64,000 nucleotides of DNA from Nocardia bhagyanarayanae (GTDB lineage Bacteria; Actinomycetota; Actinomycetes; Mycobacteriales; Mycobacteriaceae): positions 744,001 to 808,000 of the forward strand of contig NZ_VFPG01000001.1 in assembly GCF_006716565.1 (NCBI RefSeq), in the 5' to 3' direction. A program made the translations under genes and the position numbers. The first letter of the stretch is position 1. Every line of letters starts with the position of its first letter. The notes beneath the pieces were generated by a model that did no database searches, was not told the origin of the DNA, and worked only from the letters and a program-made list of their open reading frames with translations. Positions 28,505 to 37,511 of the stretch are shown here, piece after piece.

Positions 28505-29830
28505 GTGAGCGAACGATCGGGGGTTGCGAATTCGGCCGAGGTTGCCACGGAGGACGCGCACCCGGATGTCGCCGAATCCGCCGCCGACTCGTCGCCGCGT
28601 TCGCCGATGTCATCGAGGCAGTTGCGCTGGCTCGGCGCCGCGCTCGCGTTGTTCCTGGTCTCCGCGGTGGTCTCGCTGCTGGTGCACTGGTGGGGCGGGT
28701 ACATAGATCTGCGGGTCTATCGCAACGGCGCCCGGGTCTGGCTGGACGGCGGCGAGCTGTACGGCCCGATGCCGCCGGTGTTCGGAATCGGCCTTCCGTT
28801 CACCTATCCCCCGCTGGCCGCGCTGTTCTTCGCGCCGCTCGCGCTGATGCCGCTGCCGCTCGCCGAGGTGCTCGTGCTGGCCACCTCGCTCGGCAGCCTG
28901 GGCATCACGCTGTGGCTGGTGCTGGCAAGGATCCGGCCGGAGCTCGACCGGACGGCCATGCTGCCCTTGGTGATCGCCGCGGTCGCTGCGGCGGGGTTCC
29001 TGGAACCGGTGCGGCAGACCTACGGGTTCGGCCAGATCAACCTGGTGCTGATGGCCGCCGTCGCGCTGGACTGCCTGGTGCGCAAGCCCTTCTGGCCGCG
29101 CGGCATGCTCATCGGAATCGCGGTGTCGATCAAGCTGATTCCGGCCGGTTACCTGCTGTACTTCCTGCTGCGCAGGGACTGGAAGGCCGCGGGCACCCTG
29201 GTTGTCTCGGCGATCGGCGCGGTCGGGCTCGCATTCCTGCTGTTCCCAAGCGATTCCGTGGACTACTGGTTCCACACGCTCTCCGACACCGGCCGCATCG
29301 GCCCGCCGTACTTCGCCGGTAACCAATCGCTCAAGGGCATGGCCTTCCGGCTCGGCGTCTCCGATTCCGCGGCCACCCTGATCTGGATCACGCTCTCGCT
29401 GGTGGCGGTCGCGCTGGCCGCGATCTGGATGCACCGGCTCATCGCCGCGGGCAACACCGTGGCCGCGCTGCTGGTCAACGCCGCCGCCGTGCTGCTCGTC
29501 TCGCCGGTCTCCTGGTCGCACCACTGGGTCTGGGTCGCGCCCGCCCTCGTCGTCGCCGCCGACGCCATCGTGCGGGTCCGCGAGGGCCGAGCACGAACCC
29601 CGCGCGGACGCTGGTTCACCACAACCGTCGCCGCCCTGACCGTCCTGTTCCTCATCGGCCCCCACTGGCTCCTGCCCCACTCCAAAGACCGCGAACTCGA
29701 CTGGGCTTGGTGGCAACAACTCCTCGGCAGCAGCTACGTCCTCGTGACCTTCGCCATCTTCGTCTTCGCCGTCACCACCTACCGCCCCACTGTGACCCGC
29801 CCCACCGAAACCGCCCCGGCGATCGCCTGA
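28505..29830 (+). CDS. GT87-type polyprenol-dependent mannosyltransferase
   Basis: A 441-residue membrane glycosyltransferase with about ten helices, resembling the actinobacterial alpha-1,2-mannosyltransferases (GT87) that add mannose from polyprenyl-phosphate-mannose to lipoglycans on the outer face of the membrane. The first outside loop has DLRVYRNGARVWLDGGELYG, where the Asp of the DL pair fits the catalytic residue of GT-C enzymes. GLPFTYPPLAALFF and YFAGNQSLKG are further family stretches. GTG at 28505 follows TACTCT by 6 bases, a leaderless-type start. It is convergent with the AAA gene, only 13 bases apart. The exact glycan is unknown. Confidence 0.85.
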   Translation: MSERSGVANSAEVATEDAHPDVAESAADSSPRSPMSSRQLRWLGAALALFLVSAVVSLLVHWWGGYIDLRVYRNGARVWLDGGELYGPMPPVFGIGLPFTYPPLAALFFAPLALMPLPLAEVLVLATSLGSLGITLWLVLARIRPELDRTAMLPLVIAAVAAAGFLEPVRQTYGFGQINLVLMAAVALDCLVRKPFWPRGMLIGIAVSIKLIPAGYLLYFLLRRDWKAAGTLVVSAIGAVGLAFLLFPSDSVDYWFHTLSDTGRIGPPYFAGNQSLKGMAFRLGVSDSAATLIWITLSLVAVALAAIWMHRLIAAGNTVAALLVNAAAVLLVSPVSWSHHWVWVAPALVVAADAIVRVREGRARTPRGRWFTTTVAALTVLFLIGPHWLLPHSKDRELDWAWWQQLLGSSYVLVTFAIFVFAVTTYRPTVTRPTETAPAIA

Positions 29831-29843
29831 TTCGACCTCGCCG

Positions 29844-31307
29844 TCATATCGCGTAGAGACTGTTCGAGTCCACCAGAACCACATCCTCCGCGGCGGCGGC
29901 TTCGATCAGCGCGGGCACGAATCCCCCCGCGCTGTAACAAGCCAATCGTGTCCGGCTGGTGTCGAACTTGGCCGACAGGAGGTCCCGAATGCGGCGCAAC
30001 CGGTCGAGATGGCCCAAGCCCATCGTGTCGTTCCATTTGGCTTCGCCGATGGACAACAGCGCTTCGCGCCCATCGGGAAGCTCCCCGAACACCGCGATGT
30101 CGACCTCGTGGGTCGTCTTCTGCGCGGGGTCGTTGACCATCCCGCTGGCCACCCTGGTGACGTGACCACCGAAGAAGTCCTCAGGTGCGTAGTCGGCGAC
30201 CCAGGCGCGGCAGACCTCCTCGAAATGCGGGCCCAGCACGTTGCTTTCGTAGCGATGGCGCCGAAGTTGCCATAACCGCGCCGTTCGGCGTCCGCGTTCC
30301 CATTCGGTCCAGTCGGGACGCTGCACGGCTTGATAGAACGCGACAAGCGGCTCATTGATGCGGTAGATCATGCGGTTGCCACGAAAGGCATCGCGCTCGC
30401 GGCGCAACAGGCCACAGTCTTCGAGCACTGTGAGCGGATGCGTGATGTCGCTGGCCTTCCGCCCTACATACGAGGCGATCCCACCGCTGGTCGCGTTCCC
30501 CTGGGCCACGGCCGCCAAGACCGAGTGGTAGAGGCCAGGGTCGCGCAATCCCGGTTCCTCGCTGAGGAGATATCGCGCCTCGCGGAACAACGGACTCGAC
30601 GGGTTGAGCACCGTTCGTAGCACCCAGTCGTCGAAATCCGCCAGGCTCGCGGGCACGTCTCCTTCGACGAATTCCCTTCGATAAGCGGGCGTTCCGCCCA
30701 CGATCGAGTGCACCTGGATCGCCAATCTCGGATCGTCGATCCCCCAGAAATCCGCAGCGAGACGATAGTCCAGCGTCGGAACGATCAGCTCCAGTCCCGC
30801 TCGGCCGCGCAGCGGCGCGCCGCCGGACAGCAGCGAACCCATGAACGACATCGCCGACCCGCACAGCAACAACCTGGCCCGGGACCGCAGCCGCTGGGGC
30901 CTGCGTGGCGCCAACGCCGACTGAATGATCGACGGCAGTCCCGGACTCGCCTTCACCAGGTAGGGGAACTCGTCGATGACAACAGGGACCTCGCGGTTCT
31001 CGGTCACCGTCAAGAGCGCGTCGACAGCCTGGTGCCAATCCTCGAATCGAACGGGAAGCCCCGACCCGCTGAACTCCGCGACCGCCGCGGCGAAGTACCG
31101 CAGCGACTCGGCCTCGGTGGCCTGATCCGCCGCGAAATAGAATCCCCCGGTCGCCTCGCAGACCGCCTCCAGCAGGAACGTCTTACCCTGCCTGCGCCGA
31201 CCAGACACCACCCCCAGCGTGGCGTGCGGCTGCCCACTGGTGACAAACCCCGCCAGTGCGCGCCACTCCCGCTCACGATCGAACATGTCGACGGGCTTCT
31301 CGAGCAC
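29844..31307 (-). CDS. AAA ATPase with C-terminal DUF234 nuclease-like domain
   Basis: A 487-residue protein of the archaeal-ATPase type. The P-loop reads SGRRRQGKT near residue 36, Walker B VVIDEFPYL near residue 110, and a winged-helix segment lies near residues 260-310. The C-terminal DUF234 part has EVDIAVFG near 424 and IGEAKW near 440, a D...ExK pattern as in PD-(D/E)XK nucleases. The cellular role of this family is unknown; it is often found in variable genome regions. GTG at 31307 is chosen because GGAGG lies 4 bases before it. Just upstream is an AT-rich perfect inverted repeat covering the -10 region. No partner gene is seen. Confidence 0.88.
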   Translation of the reverse strand: MLEKPVDMFDREREWRALAGFVTSGQPHATLGVVSGRRRQGKTFLLEAVCEATGGFYFAADQATEAESLRYFAAAVAEFSGSGLPVRFEDWHQAVDALLTVTENREVPVVIDEFPYLVKASPGLPSIIQSALAPRRPQRLRSRARLLLCGSAMSFMGSLLSGGAPLRGRAGLELIVPTLDYRLAADFWGIDDPRLAIQVHSIVGGTPAYRREFVEGDVPASLADFDDWVLRTVLNPSSPLFREARYLLSEEPGLRDPGLYHSVLAAVAQGNATSGGIASYVGRKASDITHPLTVLEDCGLLRRERDAFRGNRMIYRINEPLVAFYQAVQRPDWTEWERGRRTARLWQLRRHRYESNVLGPHFEEVCRAWVADYAPEDFFGGHVTRVASGMVNDPAQKTTHEVDIAVFGELPDGREALLSIGEAKWNDTMGLGHLDRLRRIRDLLSAKFDTSRTRLACYSAGGFVPALIEAAAAEDVVLVDSNSLYAI

Positions 31308-31320
31308 ACAGCCTCCGAAT

Positions 31321-31357
31321 TTGAGGAAGTATATTTCCACTAACTATACTTCCTCAA
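31321..31357. promoter_or_regulatory. Perfect 13-bp inverted repeat over the AAA/DUF234 promoter
   Basis: TTGAGGAAGTATA (31321-31333) and its exact complement (31345-31357) are separated by 11 bases. On the minus strand the arms contain TATAGT, a good -10 element, ending about 30 bases before the chosen GTG. It is strikingly AT-rich for this genome and looks like an operator for autoregulation or by an unknown repressor. Confidence 0.65.
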
Positions 31358-31600
31358 TCCGAGACCCGAAATACTCGCCTGACGCTCGATCCAGGAGGTG
31401 GCGGAGTGGCCGAGGAGAGCAGTGAGCATGGCGAACCCGCACCGGATTTCGGGCGTTGACGAGGCGTGTACATCGACAGCGGGTCGACCGCGAGGGACCT
31501 CGGGGACATGAAGTATCGCAGCGCGTTGCGATCGGGCACTGTCACGCCGGAGCGACTGGCTGCTGAACCCGAGCGCGACCAGCCAGTTCCGAGGCGTCCC
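31358..31600. other. Gap between AAA/DUF234 gene and M18 peptidase
   Basis: No supported gene. A short plus-strand stretch around 31508-31570 (MKYRSALRSGTVTPERLA) has mildly coding-like composition but no ribosome site and no natural end; it is treated as non-coding. Confidence 0.4.
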
Positions 31601-32884
31601 CTACTCCACCGGCGTGAGGAACGCCGCGAGCGCCGCCGCGTAGGCGGGAACATCGTTGGCGCCCATCAACTCTCGGGCCGAGTGCATCGCGAGCTGGGGG
31701 GCGCCGACGTCGACGGTGGGCATGCCGGTGCGGGCAGCGGTCATCGGGCCGATGGTGGAACCGCAGGGCAGGTCGGCGCGGTGCACGTAGCGCTGCAACG
31801 GGACCGCCGCCTGGTCGCAGGCGAGGGCGAAGGCGCCCGCGCCGGTGGCGTCGGTGGCGTAGCGCAGGTTCTGGTTGACCTTGAGCACCGGTCCGCCGTT
31901 GATCTCGATGCGGTGCGCGGGTTCGTGCCGCTCGGGGTAGTTCGGGTGGGTGGCGTGCGCCATGTCGCCGGACGCGCAGATCGAACCGGCCAGCGCCGCA
32001 AGGTATTCGGCGCGACCACCGCCGCGGGCGAGCACGATCCGCTCCAGCACGGCGGGCAGCAGATCGGACTGGGCGCCGCGATCGGACTGGCTGCCGACCT
32101 CCTCGTGATCGAACATGGCGAGCACCGGCAGCGCCGCGCCCGGATCCTCCACCGCGGCGAGGAACGCCTGCAGTCCGGCGTAGCAGGTGCCCTGGTTGTC
32201 CAGCCGGGGCGCGCTGACCAGATCGCAGTCCCGTCCGACCAGCCTGCTCGGCTCGAGATCGTGCGTCATCAGCTCCCAGCCGAGCACCGCGGCCGGATCC
32301 ACCTCCGCGCTCTCGGCGACGAAGGCCAGGAACGAGCGCGGCAGGTCGCCGACACCCCACACCGCGTTCACGTGCCGCTGCGGGTCGAGCGTGACGCCGC
32401 GTCGATCCTCGGAGAGGTGAATGGCCAGCTGCGGCACGCGCAGGATCGGGTCGTCGATGCGAATCAGCTGCTCGCGCACCTTGTTTCCGGCGCGCACCGT
32501 CAGCCTGCCCGAGATGCCGAGCTCGCGGTCCAGCCACGAGTTCAGCCACGCGCCGCCGTAGGGCTCGAGCCCGACCAGCTGCCAGCCCGCGGAGGCCAGA
32601 TCCGGGTGCTGCTTCACCCGCAGGTTCGGGCTGTCGGTGTGCGCGCCGACGACGCGGAACGGCGCGTTCGGGCCCGTCCCCGACCAGGCGACCAGGGATC
32701 CACCGCGTACCACGTAGCGGCGTCCGGTCGCCTCCGCCGGCCAGACCGACGCCTCCTCGAGCTGGGTGAAGCCGTGCGTGTCCAGCTCCCGCGCGACCGT
32801 GCGGACCACGTGGAACGGCGAGGGAGAGTCATCGATGAACGCGCACAGACCATCGGCCGTGGCGGCGGTGGCGGAAACGGGCAT
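31601..32884 (-). CDS. M18 family aminopeptidase
   Basis: A 427-residue M18 (aspartyl aminopeptidase-type) metallopeptidase that removes N-terminal residues from peptides in the cytoplasm using two metal ions. Metal-ligand blocks are [12 protein letters not shown] (residues 80-91), a central [13 protein letters not shown] (near 262-269) and a C-terminal MHSARELMG. Length is normal. ATG at 32884 has TAGGAT ending 6 bases upstream, a leaderless-type start. The homologue in M. tuberculosis (Rv0800, named pepC there, from memory) lies near purL as here. Confidence 0.95.
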   Translation of the reverse strand: MPVSATAATADGLCAFIDDSPSPFHVVRTVARELDTHGFTQLEEASVWPAEATGRRYVVRGGSLVAWSGTGPNAPFRVVGAHTDSPNLRVKQHPDLASAGWQLVGLEPYGGAWLNSWLDRELGISGRLTVRAGNKVREQLIRIDDPILRVPQLAIHLSEDRRGVTLDPQRHVNAVWGVGDLPRSFLAFVAESAEVDPAAVLGWELMTHDLEPSRLVGRDCDLVSAPRLDNQGTCYAGLQAFLAAVEDPGAALPVLAMFDHEEVGSQSDRGAQSDLLPAVLERIVLARGGGRAEYLAALAGSICASGDMAHATHPNYPERHEPAHRIEINGGPVLKVNQNLRYATDATGAGAFALACDQAAVPLQRYVHRADLPCGSTIGPMTAARTGMPTVDVGAPQLAMHSARELMGANDVPAYAAALAAFLTPVE

Positions 32885-32953
32885 GGGCCGATCCTAGGGC
32901 CCGACCGGCCTCCGCCGCCGACGCGGATACGCGGCAACTTCCGCCGACGCCGC

Positions 32954-32959
32954 TAAACT
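32954..32959 (+). promoter_or_regulatory. Candidate -10 element of the first AmiC-like gene
   Basis: TAAACT about 58 bases before the ATG at 33018, followed by GACCCCCAGGC as at the purL promoter. The leader carries an AGGGG ribosome site. Confidence 0.4.
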
Positions 32960-33017
32960 GACCCCCAGGCTGCGAACGAGAACATCCAGCAATCTCGCGT
33001 GAAGGGCAGGGGTTCGC

Positions 33018-34091
33018 ATGACACTGCCGGGCGGGCGGCAGCACGACGCCGTCGAGATCGTCAACATCGCACCCCTGCGCGGCGCGGGCGCCATCATCGG
33101 GCCGTCCTGCGTGGCGGCCGCGAACCTGGCCATGGCCGAGATCAACAGCGGCACCGGCATTCTCGGCCGCGAGGTGTGCGTGACCACGATCGACGGCGGC
33201 GGTCCGCCGCAGCGCGTCTACGACGAGGTCTCGGCCCTGCTGGCGACCGGCATGGTGCACGCCGTCACCGGCATCCCGATGCCCGAGAATCGCGGCGCGA
33301 TCATGCGCGCGGCGGCCGGTCGCGCACCGTGCCTGTTCGGTGTCGGCCACGACGGGCTCGCGGGTGCAGAGCCGGGCGTCTTCATGATCGGCGAGCATCC
33401 CGGCAGCCAGACGCTGGTAGCGGTGGACTGGCTCTACCGGGAGTTCGGCGCCAGGCGCTGGGTCGTGGTGGCCAGCGACTACCTCTGGTCGCGCCGGATG
33501 GCGCCCGTGCTCCGTGAGGTCCTCGCACCGCGGCACTCGGTGGTCGCCGAACACTATGTGCCGATCGGCGCCGAGAACTTCGACGCCGTGCTCGACGATC
33601 CCCGCCTGGACACGGCCGACGGCGTGATCCTGCTGCTGATCGGCGCCGACGCGGCCCGCTTCAACCGGGCGTTCACCGCGGCGGGACGCGCCGACCGCCA
33701 GTTCCGCACCGGCCCGACGATCGACGAAAACGTCCTGCTGGCAAGCGGACTCGACGCCAACCGCAATATCTACGTGCCCTCCAGCGTGATTCCCGATCGG
33801 CGCAGCGCGGGCCACCGCGATCTGCTCGACCGCTACCTGCGGCTGCACCACGGATTCGCCCCCGCCTTCAGCCGATTCGCCAACGGCGCCTACCGCTCGC
33901 TGCACGCGCTGCGCACGGCGGTCGACACCGCGGGCTCGTTCGAGACGGCGCGCATCCACGGCGCGCTGGCCGACCGCGCGGTCCTCGAAGGCCCGTCCGG
34001 CGAGTTCACCTTCCGCGGCGATCAGGTCGTGCAACCCACCTATGTCGCGCGCGCGACGGGCGTCGACTTCGAAACGCTCACCCTCGTGTGA
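33018..34091 (+). CDS. AmiC/UrtA-like receptor without signal peptide, copy 1
   Basis: A 357-residue type I periplasmic-binding fold protein (Peripla_BP_5 group: amide receptor AmiC, urea-binding UrtA). It starts MTLPGGRQHDAVEIVNIAP with no signal peptide or lipobox, so it should be cytoplasmic like AmiC, which senses amides and controls a partner regulator. Family blocks are GPSCVAAANLAMAEIN, DYLWSRRMAPVLRE and ENVLLASGLDANRNIYVPS. It is a paralogue of the gene at 34634, and a MarR gene lies between them. No permease or ATPase is near, so transport is unlikely. In Rhodococcus nitrile hydratase clusters an AmiC-like protein (NhhC) and a MarR-like protein (NhhD) act together (from memory); the analogy is an inference. 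Confidence 0.8.
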   Translation: MTLPGGRQHDAVEIVNIAPLRGAGAIIGPSCVAAANLAMAEINSGTGILGREVCVTTIDGGGPPQRVYDEVSALLATGMVHAVTGIPMPENRGAIMRAAAGRAPCLFGVGHDGLAGAEPGVFMIGEHPGSQTLVAVDWLYREFGARRWVVVASDYLWSRRMAPVLREVLAPRHSVVAEHYVPIGAENFDAVLDDPRLDTADGVILLLIGADAARFNRAFTAAGRADRQFRTGPTIDENVLLASGLDANRNIYVPSSVIPDRRSAGHRDLLDRYLRLHHGFAPAFSRFANGAYRSLHALRTAVDTAGSFETARIHGALADRAVLEGPSGEFTFRGDQVVQPTYVARATGVDFETLTLV

Positions 34092-34154
34092 GCGATCCCC
34101 CTTGACGTTTCTCCGCCGCCGCGACGGCCCTGCCCGGGCGGACGACGGCGCGGA

Positions 34155-34580
34155 CTACGCCTCGGCGACCAGCTCCAGCAGCTTCTTCAGCTCGGCATAG
34201 CGCCGCGCGCCGATCTTGTTCTGCAACTGACGCTCCGCGAGCTCCTCCTCGGCGCGCACCGACGCGACCAGCTCGGCCCCCAGCCTGCTCAGCCCGATCA
34301 GAATGCGCCGCCGATCCTCCTCCGCGGCCACCCGGAAGATCAGTCCGCGCTCGGCGAGGAAGTCGGCGTGCCTGGTCGCCGAGGACGGCGCCAATTGCGA
34401 GCGGTTGGCCAACTCGCTCATCGTGATGCCGTTTTCGCTGGACAGATTGCACAGCATCGACCACTGATCCGGCGAAAGCTGCCTCGCACACAAAGCGGCA
34501 TCGAGGTTACGTAGCCAACGTCGTTCCGCGGCACGCAGCGCCCCATGCAGCGTGGCATATCCGCTTAGAATGGTCGTCAT
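34155..34580 (-). CDS. MarR family regulator between the two AmiC-like genes
   Basis: A 141-residue winged-helix MarR protein. The recognition helix region is MSELANRSQLAPSSATRHAD (residues 54-73) and the wing has the family DRRRILIGLSRLG. The start ATG at 34580 lies 53 bases from the divergent start of the second AmiC-like gene, so the two share a promoter region and it probably controls that gene. The arrangement recalls NhhD/NhhC of Rhodococcus. It ends convergently with the first AmiC-like gene. Confidence 0.9.
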   Translation of the reverse strand: MTTILSGYATLHGALRAAERRWLRNLDAALCARQLSPDQWSMLCNLSSENGITMSELANRSQLAPSSATRHADFLAERGLIFRVAAEEDRRRILIGLSRLGAELVASVRAEEELAERQLQNKIGARRYAELKKLLELVAEA

Positions 34581-34633
34581 TGATTTTCCCCGCCTGCTTT
34601 TTGAATTCGTTCGAACCAGAAGAAGAGTACCGA
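34581..34633. promoter_or_regulatory. Shared promoter region of MarR and second AmiC-like gene
   Basis: This 53-base gap is AT-richer than its surroundings. It contains GAATTC (34603-34608) directly followed by the 8-base palindrome GTTCGAAC (34609-34616), a possible MarR site. The right gene has an AGAAGAG ribosome site, the left one GGGG. Confidence 0.4.
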
Positions 34634-35710
34634 ATGTCAGCGGTCGGCGAGAGCCCAGACGGCACGATAGAGATCCTGAACATAGTCCCCATGCAGGGAC
34701 CTGGCGGGATCTTCGCGCCTTCCTGCGACGCCGCCATTTCGCTCGCGGCGTCCGAAATCAACCGGGGCGCAGGAATTCTGGGACGCGAAATTCGTACCAC
34801 GAATATCGATGGCGGCAGGCCGCCCGCGCAGGTCGCGACCGAAGTGGCCGCGCTGCTGGCCACCGGCATGGTGCACGCGATCACCGGCTGGCACACCTCC
34901 GCGGTGCGGCGAGCGGTGGCCAAGGCGAACGACGGTCGTGTGCCGTATCTGTTCGCGGTCAGTCACGAGGGCCTGCCCGATGAATTGCCCGGCGTGCTGC
35001 TGGTCGGCGAGCACCCGGCGGGTCACACCGTCGCCGCGGTGCGCTGGCTCGGCAGCGAGCTCGGCGTGCGCCGCTGGGCCATCATCGGCAACGACTACAT
35101 CTGGCCACGCGAGACGGCGAAAGCGGTGCGGCGCAGTCTGATCGACCCGGACGCCATCGTGCTGGAACGGTTCGTCCCGCTCGGCACGCCCAGCTTCGGC
35201 GAGTTCCTGCTGCACCCCGATCTCGACCGGGCCGACGGCGTCATCATCCTGATGGTCGGCGCGGACGTCGCGCGCTTCAACCGCCAGTTCTGCGCCATGG
35301 GCCGGGCCGCCGACCAGGTGCGGGTCAGCCCGGCCGCCGACGAGAACGTGCTGCTCGCGGGCGGCGCCGGCGCCAACCACAACCTCTACGTGCCGTCCAG
35401 CTTCTTCCTGAACGAGAAACTCACCGACGGCCGGGACCGCAAGGCCCGCTATCGCAGGATGCACGGCAGCTTCGCGCCCGCGCTCACCACCTTCAGCAAC
35501 GCCACCTACGAGGCCATCCACGCGCTGCGCGGGTTGGCCGAGACCGTCGGCTCGCTGGACGTGCCTAGCCTGCAAGGCGCGCTCGCCGACGGTGTGCACT
35601 TCCAAACCCCCGGTGGGCCACGGGGATTCGTCGGCAACCAAGCGATCCAGCCCGGCTATCTGGCGCGGGCCGACGGCGTCGAATTCGACATCATCGACCG
35701 CATCTGGTGA
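34634..35710 (+). CDS. AmiC/UrtA-like receptor without signal peptide, copy 2
   Basis: A 358-residue paralogue of the gene at 33018. The N-terminus MSAVGESPDGTIEILNIVP lacks any signal sequence. GNDYIWPRETAKAVRR (about residue 152) matches the corresponding stretch of Pseudomonas AmiC (SDYIYPRES), which supports the amide/urea receptor group. ADENVLLAGGAGANHNLYVPS parallels copy 1. It is divergent from the MarR gene and convergent with purQ. The two copies differ across the ligand region, so they may sense different small molecules. The ligand and target operon are unknown. Confidence 0.8.
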   Translation: MSAVGESPDGTIEILNIVPMQGPGGIFAPSCDAAISLAASEINRGAGILGREIRTTNIDGGRPPAQVATEVAALLATGMVHAITGWHTSAVRRAVAKANDGRVPYLFAVSHEGLPDELPGVLLVGEHPAGHTVAAVRWLGSELGVRRWAIIGNDYIWPRETAKAVRRSLIDPDAIVLERFVPLGTPSFGEFLLHPDLDRADGVIILMVGADVARFNRQFCAMGRAADQVRVSPAADENVLLAGGAGANHNLYVPSSFFLNEKLTDGRDRKARYRRMHGSFAPALTTFSNATYEAIHALRGLAETVGSLDVPSLQGALADGVHFQTPGGPRGFVGNQAIQPGYLARADGVEFDIIDRIW

Positions 35711-35723
35711 GCCGCGCCGGAAA

Positions 35724-35790
35724 CGCGAAACGGCCCGGATCGACCGGCTCCCGAGGCGGGAGCGCGGTACGACCCGGGCCGCGGTTTCGT
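35724..35790. terminator. Imperfect stem between AmiC-like gene and purQ
   Basis: CGCGAAACGGCCCGG near 35724 can pair with CCGGGCCGCGGTTTCG near 35774 with small bulges, and a second stem (GCTCCC/GGGAGC) sits in the loop. It is placed to stop transcription from both sides. Confidence 0.45.
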
Positions 35791-35791
35791 G

Positions 35792-36469
35792 TCAGGCCGA
35801 GACGAGGGTGTCCAGCACCGAGAGGAACAGTCCGAGACCGTCGTCGCTCGGGCCGGTCAGCGGCTCGGTGGCGTGCTCGGGGTGCGGCATGAGACCGACC
35901 ACCCGGCCGTTGGCCGAGGCGATGCCCGCGATGCCGCGCTGCGAGCCGTTCGGGTTGTCGCCCGAGTAGCGGAAGACCACCCGGCCCTCGCCTTCGAGCT
36001 CGTCGAGCACGGCGGCCGAGGCCTGGTAGCGGCCCTCACCGGACTTCAGCGGGACCAGGATCTGCGCGCCCGGCTCGTAGCGTGACGTCCACGCGGTGGA
36101 GACCGACTCGACGGTCAGCCACTCGTCGCGGCAGATGAAGTGCAGGCCCTCGTTGCGGGTGAGCGCGCCGGGCAGCAGACCGGCCTCGCACAGCACCTGG
36201 AAGCCGTTGCAGATGCCGAGCACCGGCATGCCCTGGCCCGCGGCCTGCACGACCTTGCCCATCACCGGCGCGAACCGGGCGATGGCGCCCGCGCGCAGGT
36301 AGTCGCCGTAGGAGAAGCCGCCGGGCACGACGACCGCGTCGACCTGCTTCAGATCGGCGTCGGCGTGCCACAGGTTGACCGCCTCGGCGCCCGCGAGACG
36401 CACCGCGCGCACGGCGTCGACGTCGTCGAGCGTGCCGGGAAAGGTGATGACCCCGATGCGCGCCGTCAT
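35792..36469 (-). CDS. purQ: Phosphoribosylformylglycinamidine synthase, glutaminase subunit
   Basis: PurQ is the class I glutaminase that feeds ammonia to PurL. The 225-residue protein has [15 protein letters not shown] near residue 47, the nucleophile cysteine in [10 protein letters not shown] near residue 86, and the catalytic His/Glu pair in [11 protein letters not shown] near residue 193. ATG at 36469 overlaps the purS stop (ATGA). The purS-purQ pair is apart from purL in this window, as in mycobacteria. Confidence 0.97.
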   Translation of the reverse strand: MTARIGVITFPGTLDDVDAVRAVRLAGAEAVNLWHADADLKQVDAVVVPGGFSYGDYLRAGAIARFAPVMGKVVQAAGQGMPVLGICNGFQVLCEAGLLPGALTRNEGLHFICRDEWLTVESVSTAWTSRYEPGAQILVPLKSGEGRYQASAAVLDELEGEGRVVFRYSGDNPNGSQRGIAGIASANGRVVGLMPHPEHATEPLTGPSDDGLGLFLSVLDTLVSA

Positions 36470-36702
36470 GGGAGGCGAACCACCTTCCACTCCTCGATCA
36501 CGGTGTTGGCGAGCAGGCCTTCGGCGATCTGCTCGAGCTCGGCGTCGCTGACGCTCTCGTCCACCTCGAGCTCGAATCGCTTGCCCTGCCGCACATCACC
36601 GATCCCGGCGAATCCCAGGCGCGGGAGCGCGCCGACAATGGCCTGCCCCTGCGGATCCAGGATTTCGGCCTTCGGCATCACCTCGACCACGACTCGTGCC
36701 AC
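36466..36702 (-). CDS. purS: Phosphoribosylformylglycinamidine synthase subunit PurS
   Basis: The 78-residue PurS subunit bridges PurL and PurQ. It has the family pattern [16 protein letters not shown] near the start and [13 protein letters not shown] in the middle. GTG at 36702 is preceded by GAGGAG. It overlaps purQ by four bases, so both are made together. Confidence 0.96.
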   Translation of the reverse strand: MARVVVEVMPKAEILDPQGQAIVGALPRLGFAGIGDVRQGKRFELEVDESVSDAELEQIAEGLLANTVIEEWKVVRLP

Positions 36703-36813
36703 GCGTTGCTCCTCAGGTGGTGTGGGGGTTACCTGAGCAGCCTAGTTGTTCCGGTCGGGCGAGCTACCTGCGGGGTCGGGTGAAAATCGACACGCTGCCA
36801 ATAGCATGGCGGA

Positions 36814-37458
36814 ATGCGTATAGCCCATTTCGGCCACTCCTGCATCCTCGTCGAGCTGCACGGCACGAAGGTGCTCTTCGATCCGGGCACGTTCTCGCAC
36901 GGCTTCGAGGGCATCACCGGCCTGGACGCCATCGCCGTCACCCACCAGCACCCCGACCACATCGACCCGAACCGCATCGACGCGCTGCTCGAGGCCAACC
37001 CGCAGGCCCGCGTGCTGTCCGATCCGCAGACCGCGGCCCAGCGCGGCGGGCGGTGGGAGGCCGTGCACGCGGGCAACGTGCTGCGGCTGGGCGACCTGCA
37101 GATCACCGGCGGTGGCGGCAGGCACGCGGTGATCCATCCGGACATCCCGGTGATCGACAACACCGTCTTCCAACTCGGCACCGCCGACGACCCCGCCCAG
37201 CTCGTGCACCCCGGCGACTCGCTCTGGGTTCCGCCGGTCCAGGTCGGTGTGCTCGCCATCCCCGCCGCCGCGCCGTGGATGCGGATCAGCGAGGCGGTCG
37301 ACTACCTGCGCGCCGTCGCCCCGCGCACCGCGCTGCCCATCCACTTCGGCATCATCCAGGAGGAGGCCCGCGGCATCTACTTCGGCAGGCTCGCCGAAAT
37401 GGGGCCGGAGGGAACCGAATTCACCGTGCTCGAACCGGAGAACCAGCGCGAATTCTGA
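36814..37458 (+). CDS. UlaG-like metal-dependent hydrolase (metallo-beta-lactamase fold)
   Basis: A 214-residue metallo-beta-lactamase-fold protein of the UlaG/YtkL-like group. The metal motif reads THQHPDHID near residues 43-51, the N-terminus MRIAHFGHSCILVEL is typical, and a further ligand His is in LPIHFGIIQ near residue 176. The substrate is not known for this group in actinomycetes. ATG at 36814 has TAGCAT ending 6 bases upstream, a leaderless-type start. It ends convergently with the M20 peptidase gene. Confidence 0.88.
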   Translation: MRIAHFGHSCILVELHGTKVLFDPGTFSHGFEGITGLDAIAVTHQHPDHIDPNRIDALLEANPQARVLSDPQTAAQRGGRWEAVHAGNVLRLGDLQITGGGGRHAVIHPDIPVIDNTVFQLGTADDPAQLVHPGDSLWVPPVQVGVLAIPAAAPWMRISEAVDYLRAVAPRTALPIHFGIIQEEARGIYFGRLAEMGPEGTEFTVLEPENQREF

Positions 37459-37470
37459 CCCTGCCGACCC

Positions 37471-37511
37471 AAGGTCACCTCGAGCCCGTCACGCACGGTG
37501 AAGGTGACCTT
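37471..37511. terminator. 10-bp inverted repeat between convergent genes
   Basis: AAGGTCACCT (37471-37480) pairs with AGGTGACCTT (37502-37511). The loop is 21 bases. The second arm touches the stop codon of the M20 gene. Confidence 0.45.

Noticed and set aside
31438..31600. Short coding-like stretch (MKYRSALRSGTVTPERLA)
   Set aside because: No ribosome site or leaderless signal, and the frame continues into antisense of the M18 gene.
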